From positions 10,062,001-10,126,000 of the forward strand of contig NC_069373.1 of assembly GCF_021730395.1 (NCBI RefSeq): a stretch of DNA of 64,000 nt, given 5' to 3'. How positions within the stretch are numbered: position 1 is the stretch's first letter; every line of letters starts with the position of its first letter. Position numbers and translations under genes: made by a program. Origin of the DNA: Mercenaria mercenaria. Taxonomy: Eukaryota > Mollusca > Bivalvia > Venerida > Veneridae. Under the pieces are notes generated by a model. That model worked only from the letters and a program-made list of their open reading frames with translations. It made no database searches and was not told where the DNA came from. Positions 47,916-60,094 of this stretch are shown here, one piece after another.

Positions 47916-49544
47916 ATGTCTTGTCAATTGAATTACTTTAATGGAAAGGGAAGAGGCGAGATTATACGAATGGTGTTTGCTGCCGCTGGTAAGAGTAAAG
48001 AGTTTGAAGACAGAAGAATAGAGTTTAAAGACTGGCCACAGGAAAAGACAAGTTAGTAAATGACTTTTATTACATTTTTCAAGTGAATTATTGAAATATT
48101 AGAGTAAAATACCAGTGAAAAATATCAAATACATTTTTCACTGGTAAGAAACTATAAAATGGGTAAATTTAGTCAAAAGATAATAGGTAAGGGTACATTT
48201 CTCGGAAGCACGGAGTACTAAAACACAGCCTCAGAGCCACGCATTTGCAAAGTAGCACAACAAAAAGAAGCCGTATTAAACGGAAAAAATATTATAAACT
48301 GGTTGCTTCAAAAAATCTAACAATTACAAATAAATTTATGCCAAATATGGATAGAGGGGAGGAGTGGTAAGGGGTAGAAAGAGGGTGGGGGTGGGGGTGA
48401 GGTTGAAGGGGAAAGTAGAAGTAGAAGGACGAATATACAAAGCGAATGCCACGTTCATTAATCTCAGTTATAGTATAACTTAAACCGCAATAGCTCAGAC
48501 ACTCATGTATCAAAGATAAACAGTATTAAATACACAACCACACCCAACTAACTAACATAGAAAAACAGACAAGTAAGATATCAGAACACTGCAGGGCACC
48601 ACTCTAGACACACAGGCACACAAACGCACACCAACAATCCTGAGGATAAAACAGTTGTGCACCGCCCCAGGACCCCCGTCAGCCAAATTAAAGGCGGGCA
48701 AGAAAACCAACTCATAGTAAAGGGCGGGGACGCCAAAAAACAAAAACGAAGAAGCGCAATCGCAATAGGATATTATAAAATATATCGCGTACTTGAAGCC
48801 GAGTTGAACTAACTGAAAAAAAAAATATATGTCAAATTTCATTTTTAAGACCTACTGATGAATATAAACGGAAACAAGTAAAAATAGCAAAAGTTCCTTC
48901 TAGGGCACATCCATATAAATATATAATGACCATCTTGTAAAATTTTGGTTGCAAAATATGTTTTGAATATCGGTCATCAGTGTGTGGAATCCGAGGATCG
49001 GACACAAGGACAAGTCCATTTTACCTTAATGATATTCCATATCCCCCACCCCGTTTAAGCGTCCCCGGGCGCGTTACCTTTTGAAAAAGAACTACATGTA
49101 TATTGTTTTCTACTGCCTAAAATGTCAAGTCCGCTATTTCGAAAGAATTTACGCTTTAACGTAAGTTGTTAAATCCAACAACAAAGTACAATCGTTACCA
49201 CTTAAGCTGATTCAATACGGCAACTAAGAAATACTGGCTATACACATTGACCAGTCAACTTTTTTCCATGCGTGAATATGTTGCGCACAATTAGAGTGTC
49301 GCAATGGGGTTTGTTTTCGCATATTGACCATGCACTAGAAGGTAACGATGTGGCAAATAAGATGTTTGGACTGTTTGACTGGCAACAGCTTTCGATTTCA
49401 GTTGCTCAGTCAAGTGTGACTTACCAATTCCAAGCGTTCCTGGGAACAATATCCTTGTTTGACATAGTCTTGAGTATGAATTTATAATTGTATATTAAAA
49501 GAGGAAAATGTCGTTTCTAGTTTTTATATACATTAAGGAAGTAA

Positions 49545-49593
<49 letters not shown>

Positions 49594-52500
49594 CCAGATT
49601 TATATAGCGCCCTTTTCATGATAAACACGTTCAAATGCGCTTTACATATAGCAAACGCAGCCACACAGGGCGCGAAATTCGTCCTCTACTAGTACAGACA
49701 CAGAGCGATCTGACCAGAGGGACAGAGTGAGATAAAGCCCCCAGAACAGATAGAGAGAGATCCTTTTTAGATACAGACTTGTTCGGCTAACTTAGCCTAG
49801 CTCTTTGCGAATAGACAGTCTGGTTCTTTAACGTGCCCGGTGTATAGCACCGATACACGCGAAGCCGTCTTTCCTGGGAAGAACCAGTACAGGCCTCTAA
49901 GTTAGGCGGGAGACACTCAAGAGCATCTCAGAAATTTCCAGTGCCTGGACCGGAATTCGAACCCCGGACCTCTGGATTGACAGTCAAGCGTGTTACCACT
50001 GTGTTACCACTAGACCACCGGCCCACCTTAAAAATCGTAAAATTGCTTTTTGTAAAGCCGTCTTACATTTAATAGGCATATAGTTTTAATTTATTATGCT
50101 GTGCAGTCACTTGACAAGACGACAAATACAATATGGTTTATTTGTTTCAGAGGCACCACTGGGGCAATTACCATATATAAAACTGAATGACAAGGAGCAG
50201 ACGACAGTTGGTCAAAGCATTCCAATAGCGAGATATTTCGCTAGAGAATACAGTAAGTTCTTTGTTTAATAAACTCGTTTTAACAGTTGAAGTAAACAAC
50301 TTCGAATGGTCTTCTGTTTGCGCAAACTTTGGTTTTAACTTGAGAACTAACCCGTACCACGCTCAATATCAGTAGTGAACTTGTCCATCTTTCAATTTGT
50401 ACATAATCATTAAATGTTCAAAGGGATGAGAGATGCATACCAAAATGATACTGACTGAATGTCGAACACTGCAGATTATGATCGGACAGCACAGATGTAC
50501 AGGCTGATCATGATTTGCACTGGTCCCAAATGCAGAATATATCGTGTCCAGTATAAGAAGAATAAACACTGAGATGAGAACCGGAATGAAATATTTGAAT
50601 TTTCTAGTCTATTATCAAGCCGCAGCATGAGAAAACCAGCATAGTGCATTTGCGACAAGCATGGGTCCAGACCAGCCTGCGCATCCACGCAGTCCAGTGG
50701 TCAGAATCCATGATTTTCGCTTTCAAAGCCTATTACAATTAGAGAAACCGTAAGCGAACAGCATTCGATCCTAACCAGACTGCGCGGATGCGCAGGCTGG
50801 TCTGGATCCATGCTGTCACAAAGCCACTATATTGGTTTTCTCATGGTGCGACTCAATTGATATTTTGTTAGTGTTTCAGACGCTCCGTTCCTTTCACTTC
50901 TTGCTTTTTTTTTTCAAAAGTCGAAACTAAGATGCTGAGAAGCTGAAACTACAATGTTGAAAATGTCGAAACAACGAAACCATGATTGTGGAAAAATTGA
51001 AAGTACGATAAATTAAATATGAAATAATTTCGATTTAGTACTTTCGTTGTTTTGACTTTCGCCATCGTAGTATTTTTTATTCTTTTTTTTTGCTGTTTCG
51101 AGCTCACGTCACACGTGTGGTCACATGTATTGTGTTGGGTCTAATGAGACACCGTAGATCTGGTATAAAATGTAATCCGGCATTTTCAATTCGTCTGATT
51201 TAAAAAAAAATAATCGAGGTATAGTGGTCACTTGGTCGTCGGTGTTGGTTAAATTTTTGTTTAGGTCCACCTTTTCTAAAAAAAAACCATTAGAGCTACA
51301 GCTTTGAAACTTTGCACACTTGTTTGTCATCATTAGGCGACTTAGTAGGCCAAGAACCATAACTCCGATATGCATTTTTTCCAAATTATGTCCCTTTGTG
51401 TACTTAGAAAAATTGTGTTTTTATAGGTAAATACTTTTATATAGGGCCGTCTTTTCTAAAAAAACTATAAGTCATAGCTTTGAAACTTTGCAAACATATT
51501 TATCATCTTTAGGTGACTATGTTGGCCAAGAGCAATATCTCTGTCCAGCATTTTGTCAGATTTGAATTGGCCGAAAATAACGAGGTTAAAAAAGACTGTT
51601 TAATGCCAAATTTAGATGACTTTCATGGTGGTCTAATTGTACCGTATGATTTCACTGGAACAATTTGTAAATAAAATATTGCCAACAAATGTGTACCAGT
51701 GGCCACTTTATTATGTTTGTAATAGGCGTTATGCTAGGTGATGAGCAGGACTATGTGTTTGTAACAGGCGTCATGCTAGGTGATCAGCGGTATTGTCCAT
51801 GAGTTTGTAGCTGGCAGTATGCTAGATGTAGAACCTATTTACGACTGCTACGCATCAATTTGAAATGTTATTCTTTTATAGAATTGTATGGTTCCACCAA
51901 CAAAGAAGGTCTTTTGATAGACGAAATAGTGGAAACCGCTTTCGAGCTGTTGAATAAAGGGGCAGAGGCAAAATTTGAAAAAGATGAGACTAAAATGGTA
52001 TGTTTTAAAGAATTAACCCTGAAATCTGGCTTGTCAAGCGTACAACAGATACATGATTTGTTTGATCAATAATTGTATGGGTATGTGTCAAACAAACGTG
52101 CTTGTAAGAAAATGTCTTGAAAACGAATATATACATTTCAAACTTGATACCGTCTTGCAACATGAAAACATTTTGTAAGTATATTACAGTAAGGTCTTGC
52201 AACAGCACTACTATACAGTCTGACAACGTTTTGCAACAGCAATAATATATACAGTCTGACAACGTCTTGCAACAGCAGTACTATACAGTCTGACAACGTC
52301 TTGCAACAGCAGTACTATACAGTCTGACAACGTCTTGCAACAGCAGTTATATACAGCCTGACAACGTCTTGCAACAGCAGTACTATACAGTCTGACAACG
52401 TCTCACTACAGTGCTACAATAAGGTCCAACAACAGATATAAAATAAGTTCTCATTATGGTTTTGCAACAGGAGTACAAAAAGACCTGTCAGCAGCAGTAT

Positions 52501-54442
52501 AATAAAGCCAATAAGGGCTGAAAACAGCAGCACAATAAGGTCTGTCAACAGCAGCAAAATAAGGGCTGTCAACAGCAGTACAAAAAGACCTGTCAAAAAC
52601 AGCACAATAAGACCTGTCAACAGCATCAACAGCAGCAAAATAAGACCTGTCAACAGCAGCACAATAAGGACTGTCAACAGCAGCTCAATAAGACCTGTCA
52701 ACAGCAGCACAATAAGGACTGTCAACAGCATCACAATAAGGACTGTCAACAGCAGCACAATAAGACCTGTCAACAGCCAGCACAATAAGACCTGTCAACA
52801 GCAGCACAGTAAGGGCTGTCAACAGCAGCACAATAAGACCTGTCAACAGCAGCACAATAAGGACTGTCAACAGCAGCACAATAAGACCTGTTAACAGCAG
52901 CACAATAAGGGCTGTCAACAGCAGCACAATAAGACCTGTTACCAGCAGCACAATAAGGACTGTGAACAGCATCACAATAAGACCTGTCACCAGCAGCACA
53001 ATAAGACCTGTCAACAGCAGCACAATAAGGACTGTCAACAGCAGCACAATAAGGCCTGTCAACAGCAGCACAATAAGACCTGTCAACAACAGAACAATAA
53101 GACCTATTAGTAGCAGTAAAACAATGTTCGCACCAACAATACATTAAGGCACGACAACAGTTTCACAACAGCACGATTGGCTGTATTTATTATTTATATA
53201 AAACAACAACAGTTACCTAACTTTAAAAGCCAATAACTGTAAAACCGACTCATGTAATGAATCAACATATTTTTTGCAGAAGACATTCACGGAAAAAACA
53301 GCTCCAGAAAAACTAAAACTGCTAGAACAAGAAGTAACATTAAGAGGACAAGACGGCTTTGCTGTAGGCAAATCAGTGAGTAAAGTTTTGATATGGTAAT
53401 ATTGTTTAGCTTTGTTCTGTCTGTTTCATTTCCGATACAGTAAATGATACAAGGTCATCTATAACGTGAAAGTATAAGAGTACAATATCTTAGATAGTGC
53501 ACGTATTTACTAAACATACGATTCCACGTTAAGTAGCAGAGCATCTCCTACAGTTGCTGAAGGTTGAAATAAAGTTGATTAACGTCACGATCAAGTTTCA
53601 ACTTTGATTCAACGTTGTGTGCCTGCTGAGTTTATTTACTGGATGAACGGACGCTTATCTTAAAGTTAAATGCTACTTTAATCGAAAATTAAATGCTAGT
53701 ATATTCCATAAAAAAGTATTCAAAATACGATGTAAAAGATTATGTACGTGTTTTTGTTTTGTTGTTGTTGATGTTGTTGTTTTTAGGGTGGGGTGTCAAT
53801 TATAGGTCTTGTGGCGACTTGAGATCGACTTGTAATGCAAACAACAGGGTAATCATATTGCTGTTAAAATAAGGCATGTATTTAGTTAAATGGTCACCAG
53901 TGGTATGGTTCATAGTGATAAAAAGTCACGGCCATGTAATAAGCACCCACCATTTGTTTCATTACGTCTATAAAACGTAGGATTAACGTGCTTTTACAAA
54001 TGAGCCGCTCCATGGGAAAACCAACTTAGTGCATTTGCAACAAGCATGGGTCCATGCTGTTCGTTTTCAAAGTTTATTGCAATTGGAGAAACTGTTAACG
54101 AACAGCACGGATCCTGTCCAGACTGCGCTGATGCGCACGCAGGTCTGGATCCATGCTCGTCGCAAATGCATTATGTTGGTTTGTTTTCTCATGGCGCGGC
54201 TCAAATGCCGTTTAAGAAAGCAAAACTCTATGAATAGGTGTTAATAACGTTTGTTAAACGACTTGTGTTGTTTATTAATACAGCTGACGTTGGCAGACCT
54301 TCAAATATACGTAACTATAGACGTTGCTGGACTTGACAAGATGTTGTCAGAATACCCAAAACTTAAAGCAAATGTGGCCAAGACTGCAGAAAATAAGGGT
54401 GTCAAAGAGTATCTCAAAACCCGACCGGAAACAAGTTTTTGA
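47916..54442 (+). CDS. Sigma-class-like glutathione S-transferase, 5 exons, 202 aa
   Basis: Exons are 47916-48051, 50151-50252, 51882-51997, 53280-53375 and 54284-54442, all GT-AG and in frame. The thioredoxin-like domain has catalytic Tyr Y7 in NYFNGKGRGEIIR, a standard GQLP with cis-proline P53, and Q67-S68 for glutathione. The helical domain holds YGSTNKEGLLIDEIVETAFE and ends LTLADLQIYVTID and YLKTRPETSF. Reaction and location are as for the minus-strand GST at 12415-15112. Exons 1 and 3 have identical lengths in the two genes (136 and 116) and all four intron phases agree. The exon 1 donor is GTTAGT, weaker than the rest. Introns hold an inverted SINE, two foldback MITEs and large minisatellites. 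Confidence 0.92.
48340..48430 (+). repeat. purine tract with G-runs in GST intron 1
   Basis: A long A/G stretch includes GGGTGGGGGTGGGGGTGAGG, four runs of three or more G that could form a quadruplex on the sense strand. Confidence 0.55.
49544..50029 (-). mobile_element. full-length tRNA-derived SINE with (ATT)n tail
   Basis: Reading on the minus strand, a tRNA-like head (B box GGTTCGAATTCC) starts at about 50029, followed by a body matching 25361-25666 and an (AAT)n tail (49544-49592 on plus). It lies in intron 1 of the plus-strand GST and is about 180 bases longer than the other copy. Confidence 0.85.
50616..50854. mobile_element. GAGCC foldback MITE, copy 6 (GST intron 2)
   Basis: Palindromic copy with eroded outer bases (AAGCC and GACTC instead of GAGCC and GGCTC). 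No exact target duplication. Confidence 0.8.
50920..51075. repeat. degenerate repeat of GTCGAAA/TTTCGAC words
   Basis: Short imperfect words (GTCGAAACTAAGATG, GTCGAAACAACGAAACCATG) face inverted ones (TTCGTTGTTTTGACTTTCG), giving a loose palindrome. A related phrase is at about 61268. Confidence 0.4.
51260..51600 (-). repeat. two-unit tandem repeat, ~185 bp
   Basis: TTTTCTAAAAAAA, then AGCTTTGAAACTTTGCA and GGCCAAGA phrases occur at about 51270 and again at about 51452. In GST intron 2. Confidence 0.65.
52185..52425 (+). repeat. minisatellite, 34-bp unit, GST intron 3
   Basis: Units such as ACAGTCTGACAACGTCTTGC plus AACAGCAGTACTAT are repeated about six times, the first ones imperfect. Confidence 0.85.
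52470..53115 (+). repeat. minisatellite, 24-bp unit, ~26 copies, GST intron 3
   Basis: Units of GGACTGTCAACAGCAGCACA plus ATAA alternate with ACCTGTC variants. The period of 24 is divisible by three, so every frame stays open and yields long leucine-rich or SYCAAVD frames that are not genes. It shares AACAGCAG with the adjacent 34-bp array. Confidence 0.92.
54002..54202. mobile_element. GAGCC foldback MITE, copy 7 (GST intron 4)
   Basis: Palindromic copy with one inner arm shortened, flanked on both sides by AAAT, a 4-bp target duplication. It ends about 80 bases before the exon 5 acceptor. Confidence 0.85.
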
Positions 54443-56319
54443 GGCAGCACAGGCAGAAATACATCATTTATATTTATATCATAATTTGAAATCTTTTGTG
54501 TTCCTTTTACGTAAATGGATTGTTTCACATTTTGATTACATTTTTGATATTAAAAGCTTGTGTTCCAGTACGTAAGTGTCAACTGAAATAAATAATACAC
54601 TTTATACAAAGAGTAAAAAACAACAAGACTTCCTATTTCTAAAGCCAGAGACTTAGACGCTTGGAACCATTCATAGTGCCATAGTGCAGAGAACATCACC
54701 TTGATGGATTTGTCTTACTTAAACATTCTCTCAAAATAACTTTATTTTGAAATTGCTGTTATTGTTGATGATTTTATTTTAGTGTCATTTTCATTTTCAA
54801 CATCAGCATTAATTTTATTGTAATGTAAAGTAATGGTGTTGTTTATAACTCCATGAATATGAATGTAAATTAAAGTCTTTATTTTATAATTTTGTTTTTA
54901 TACTATATATAATAATAATTCAATGTGAATATGTAACAGCATTATCAACGGCTCTGTGGTGACTGTCCATACACACATACATACAGACACGCACATAAAA
55001 AAAAGTAATATACATACATACACAAATATATAACATAGCATTAAAGAAAGACAACTCAGCAGTCTATATAGGCTTTAATAGCTGTTTATATGCCCATTAG
55101 ATTTATTTTTCTACAACACGTTTTGTCCATATATAAAGAATTTTGCGCGTTTTAAGCACTGATTAACCTCTTTCTTTTCTCCATAAGTATACAGCGGTAA
55201 TATTCAGATATAAATCGCTTTGTTACAGAAGTTTGCTGACAGTGCATGTTCTAAATAAGTCACTCGTTTATGAAAATGTAATTAATCCCCATAGAATTTG
55301 AAACCCGATACTAATTTACGTTTACATACTGTGAAGGACATTAAGTTATTCAATCAGCAAACTAGAGGTTGTCAAATTTCAGTCCTACTATTTCAACCTA
55401 TTTCGACAGGTTAGTATTACATTATGATAATGTTAAAGCAATTTTGCAGGTCGAGAACGTCATATTAAATGTTTTATCACAAAGAAAACAATTAAGGGTT
55501 AGGAAGCAAAGCGGCAAGGGAGATCACTGCTTGACTGTCCCTTACGATGGATACTTAAAGTATTCTCAAAAAGTTGTCTCCCTTTGAAAATGAATACATG
55601 TACCATTTGTAAAGAAATAAAATAGACAATTGCTAAAAACTACGTTCAACCTAGATCTAGTCGAGTATAGAAATTTCAAATTTCCAGAAATTCAATGCAT
55701 ATATCAGTAAATTAACAGTTGTTGTGTAGAGTAATATGTATTACATGTGTTTTATGCTGTTCAATTTTCATATGAAATAACCTTTTCTTTCTATGATTTA
55801 GTGTGGTTTGATATTTTTTTCAAAATGAAAGTCTAAGTCTTTTAAACATTTTTTTCATTAAAATCCAAATGAAAAATACCAAGATATAGCTAGAGGGTAT
55901 TTGTTTGTTTCAGTTTAAAATTGAATAAAACACCAGCTGTAGAGTTTTCACGAGTGACATAACCATGTCAGAGTGAAAATGTAAGATATGGTGTCCATGA
56001 GTGAAAGATATTTTGATCTTACATGTAAAACAAACACATTTTCTGCTTATTTCATCTTTTGACTATCTATTTTATAGTTACTTACCAGTATAGAAGTTGA
56101 TATTATATTACAGCTGTCGGGGGCTTGTCGATCGTTAGCCATTGAGCACAAATATATAATTTTTTGAATTTTTGAAATTGGTTAAAGTTCCACAACGCTT
56201 TTAATCTAATGTTAAAAAAAATGTAATGCTACTGTCCAAATAGAGACTACACCTAACTGAATAGTAAGAAAAACGATACTTTCAATATTACACATGAAAT
56301 TACGAAGTCAGGTCATTAA
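54443..56319. other. GST 3' region and intergenic sequence
   Basis: No gene recognised. AT-rich, with short ACATAC-type tracts at about 54960-55025. An open frame at 55369-55587 has no recognisable motif. Confidence 0.45.
54587..54592 (+). terminator. candidate polyadenylation signal of the plus-strand GST
   Basis: AATAAA about 145 bases after the stop codon. Confidence 0.45.
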
Positions 56320-56551
56320 GGCTTGTAGGACCACATTCGTAACAGATCGCATTTGTAACAGGTGTTACAAATGCGATCGCATATGTAACACGTGTTACAA
56401 ATGAGATCGCATACGTAACAGAAACCAAGCACATATGTAACAATGCCGATTTTTGATGTGACATCTGATCACATTTGTCACATGTAATTTTCAATCGGAA
56501 AAATGAAGAAAAAAAGTGCATTTTTTACATCTGAAACACATTTGTAACATG

Positions 56552-57383
56552 TTTTAGCTCACTTGTACGAAGTGACAAATTAAGCTATTGCGATGATCCG
56601 TCCGTTCACATTTTTCTTGCGAATATGACAGAGACAACATTTATCATTTGATTTTGACAAAACTTGCACAGCACTTAACATATATCTATATCTCGGTTCC
56701 TTTCGAAAACCAGCCATATCACCTTATTCGTCTAGGAGTTATGGCCCCTTGATTGGTAATAATTACTGATTTCAGCCTTGTGAACCCGATTAAGACCACA
56801 TGTTTTGTTATTTTGACTCAATATGCATACAACTTGTATATCTATAAGATCTCGGTTCCTTTCAAAGACAACCGTATTGCACCATTTATTTCACTTCGAG
56901 TTACGGCCCCTGATTTGGTAAAAAATGCTGCTTGTGAACACAGTGGAGACTACATTTATTATTTGATTTTCATTAAACTTATATAGGATCTCACTTCCTT
57001 GAACACAATAGAGGCCATATTTATTATTTCATTTTGACCAAACTTGTAGAGAAGTTATATATCTATAACATCTCAGTTCCTTACGAAAACCAGCTATATA
57101 GCAGCATTTTTGCTGGAGTTATGGTCCCTTTAATGACAAAATTTGCTGATTTTAGCATTGTGAACATGACAGAGATCACATTTATGATTTGATTATGACC
57201 AAGCTTGCCTAGAAATTATATATCGTAGGAATTATATTATTATCTTTTTTCCTCGAAGAGTAGCCATATCACGCTATTTGTCTTAAGAATTATGACCCCT
57301 AAAATGGCAAAATCACATATTTAATAACATGTATAGTGTAGTATTACTCATGTGAGCGATAGTGGGCCATGACGACCCTCTTG
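56552..57383 (-). mobile_element. Helitron-like non-autonomous element, second core type
   Basis: Read on the minus strand it starts CAAGAGGGTCGTCATGGCCC, then ATCGCTCAC, and ends with GTACAAGTGAGCTAAAA, matching the ends of 27094-29706. The core is different: about five imperfect units with ATTTGATTTTGAC, CTCGGTTCCTTTCGAAAACC and AGTTATGGCCCCT phrases. Confidence 0.7.
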
Positions 57384-58310
57384 CTGATAGAGGGATTTTC
57401 CGGTTAGGTTAATATCTTGGTATTGGTTGGTTATCTGGCAATTAAACTTGGCAAGAATACCGAAAATTTTAATTTTCTTATCCAAAAATCCTTTTTGTCA
57501 ATCTGTTTTAAAAATACAGTTGACACATTTTGTCAGATACCATACATAAACGAAGAAACTGCAAGCAGAAAAATTATGATGGATTGTTTATATTGTTACC
57601 ATTGAAATTGTATTAGTTATAGGGAGAGAGTTTTCAAAAAGCTTATAGCTTCCTACTCAATCCTACATGTTTGTACATTTAACAATTAAGTGTAACAGAT
57701 GTAATTATGTCAATAAAATACTGTTTAAACCAAGAATACCGAACGGTTATCATGACTGGTCTGTTCATATAGTACTTCATGTACATGTCACTTATAAATT
57801 TCCCATATAGGTTTTGGTTTGTAAGATTTCATTTTTATTAAATGCATGAATGTATATGAATATGTATGATTAAAGGGGTTAATACCTTACGTGTGTAGGT
57901 GCGTTTTACCAGACCTGTAATAGAACATATGAGTGTAAACTCGTATATGAGCCAGGGTATAATTTCAATTGAAATTAATGGGAAGAACTTACCACCGACT
58001 AGAGTGTCGAGGGACACACGTTCGAGACCGGGTGAAAACTACTCGTATCTGTTGCTATTTTCGCCACTCAGTGCTGTTTCAAGTTGGGACGTTGTCGGTT
58101 ACTAATATAAAGATACTGTTGTACTGATTTTAATATTACTGACATTTTTATTAGCATTATCAGCATCATCATAATAATCATCATCATCATCATCTTGGAC
58201 TGGTCCGTTCTAGGATCAATGGTAAGATTAACTGCCCGAAACTGTATAACCTGAATACTGTTGAAAACAGGCGCTCTGAATCCAACAAACAAAGATAATA
58301 TTCATCAAAA
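57384..58310. other. no gene recognised
   Basis: AT-rich interior of the candidate TIR element, with a (TCA)n microsatellite at about 58163-58195. Confidence 0.4.
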
Positions 58311-58610
58311 CCATTCTACAGGGTCCCAAAATTTGAGACGTTTGCTGTAATAGGTGTAATATGATCACTACAGATTGTCAATAAATGATGGTTATTTGTA
58401 CCAAAGTATTTGGAAATCTGACTAAAGCGGGTTATGATCCGGGCACAAACATATATATTACAACAAAATAACAAAACAAATCTAAGTTCAAAGCTGTAGA
58501 CTTGATCTTGGATATATACATGTAGCAACAAGGATCATGATCTCATCACACCTTCTATCCATGCTGATCATTTGTACCAAATAATTTGAAAATCTGACTT
58601 TGAATGGGCA
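58311..58610 (+). repeat. two-unit dispersed tandem repeat
   Basis: ATTTGTACCAAAGTATTTGG and ATTTGTACCAAATAATTTGA, each followed by AAATCTGACT and a TTAT phrase, recur about 180 bases apart. Confidence 0.6.
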
Positions 58611-58779
58611 AGTTATACCAAGGACATGAACTTATATATATAACTGCACGAACGCGCAGCCTTCTCTATTTCCCGGCGGGATTATAATAAAAGAAGGCCT
58701 ATTACATGTACGTCACAGACGGACTCAGTGGGGTGAGAGTAATTAGAAAATAAGGTGTATTTTTTTTTAAATCCCATAG

Positions 58780-58997
58780 ACATTAGTTCGCAGCACAAGG
58801 TCGGGCCCTCCCAGACTTAAGGCTAACGACTCCGTCCATGACACATTGTATATAATTTGTCCCGTGACATAGCAGCTTCCTGTTTGTCAACCAACTTGAA
58901 ACAGCTCTGGATGACGAAAGACAGCTACAAATATATGTCGCCACCGGGTTCGAACCAGTGTCCTGGGCAGCAAAGCCTCGAAGATTCCCGAAGACCC
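58780..58997 (-). mobile_element. tRNA-derived SINE-like element
   Basis: On the minus strand the head near 58980-58940 has GGCTTTGCTGCCCAGGACAC and the B box GGTTCGAACCC. It abuts a remnant of a foldback MITE. Confidence 0.55.
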
Positions 58998-59016
58998 ATT
59001 TTCTCATGATGCGGCT
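58998..59016. mobile_element. terminal fragment of a GAGCC foldback MITE
   Basis: TTTTCTCATGATGCGGCTC is the last 19 bases of the family, directly joined to the SINE head; nothing else of that copy remains. Confidence 0.6.
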
Positions 59017-59281
59017 CAAATAATTTTATGATGTCATTGCCCTCGACGACGACGACGCTAACTTGTGATATGCTTATGGCAGTCATTTAATGATGTTGCG
59101 ATGACAACCAACTCATTGATCATTTGCAGTACAAAACTCAACATGATACATATGTGCTTCTCATGTCAACCCCCATGTTGGACAAACACATTCGAAACAT
59201 TTTACCTGTTACGAATGCGATCGCATACGTACGAAATCTGTTACAAATGCGACCTGTTACAAATGTGGTCCTACAAAGGCC

Positions 59282-60094
59282 GATGCATTTTATAGTACTT
59301 TCCATTATGCTAATCATATAGCCAAACGTATGACAAAAAACATGAGAAAACAATTATCAAACATTTGATTTAACATAAAAATAATATATTTATGTTCATA
59401 CCAAAAAATGTGACTTAAATGATATATTGTTGAAATGTTCCCAATAACCAGATCGATTTTTAATCATTTTCAATGTGAACTACATGTTAAAAATCAGAAC
59501 AAAATATAGAAACGTTACATTGACATCAATGCAGTAAACACTGATGCACGTTTGTCATATATCGTCACCCTAGCGTAAAATGTAGTTAATTGCATTTAAG
59601 TGCATAAAGAAACGCGAATTACGTTGAGGCCACACCAAAAAAAAGAAAGAAAAAAAAACAGAAACAAAACAAACAAACAAACAAAAAAACGATTGAATAT
59701 GCCATAATGTCATAACTGAATAGATTGACGTACAGGATTTTATTAAATATGTAGCATACAAAGTTGGTGTACAAATTTCGCTAAATATGTCGGCCTACAG
59801 ATTTCCTTAAGTATGTCGGTGTACAAAGTTTCGATAAATACGCTAGCTGCTCGTATCGGTTTCGTTTGATTCGTTTCGTTTTCGTACTGTTAAATTTTCT
59901 GGTCTTTCGGGATCATTGATTTCAACTCGTTTAGATTTGAAGATTGAATACTGATTAAGCCGGTGTTTGGTGGCGTGGGCAGTGTTGCATTTTTCATTAC
60001 TACTTATGAACAGACTCAATCAAACCGAGTCTGCAATTTTTACTGTTTGCCTTGTTCTCGGTGCTCCCGGGGGATCTACTTTCCAGATTTTTTT
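59282..60094. other. no gene recognised
   Basis: AT-rich sequence with an A-rich stretch at about 59636-59690 and two or three early units of the 27-bp repeat at 59745-59835. Confidence 0.45.

Larger units (their letters stand above)
56320..59281. mobile_element. candidate 3-kb TIR element with nested insertions
   Basis: The left end GGCTTGTAGGACCACATTCG and right end (complement GGCCTTTGTAGGACCACATT) are inverted. Both continue into GTAACAG, CGCATTTGTAACAG and ATGCGATCGCAT words, and further in share AAGCACATATGTA. Inside lie an inverted Helitron-like element (56552-57383) and a SINE next to a foldback fragment (58780-59016). No transposase recognised. It could instead be two independent copies of a short repeat. 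Confidence 0.55.

Noticed and set aside
49272-49487. 71-residue frame in GST intron 1
   Set aside because: No recognisable motif, no splice support, and it sits inside an intron of a well-supported gene.
52414-53144. Long leucine-rich and SYCAAVD-rich frames on the minus strand
   Set aside because: They come from the 24-base minisatellite, whose period of eight codons keeps every frame open. They lie in a GST intron.
57417-57605. 62-residue frame
   Set aside because: AT-rich sequence within a repeat-filled region with no motif or repeat support.
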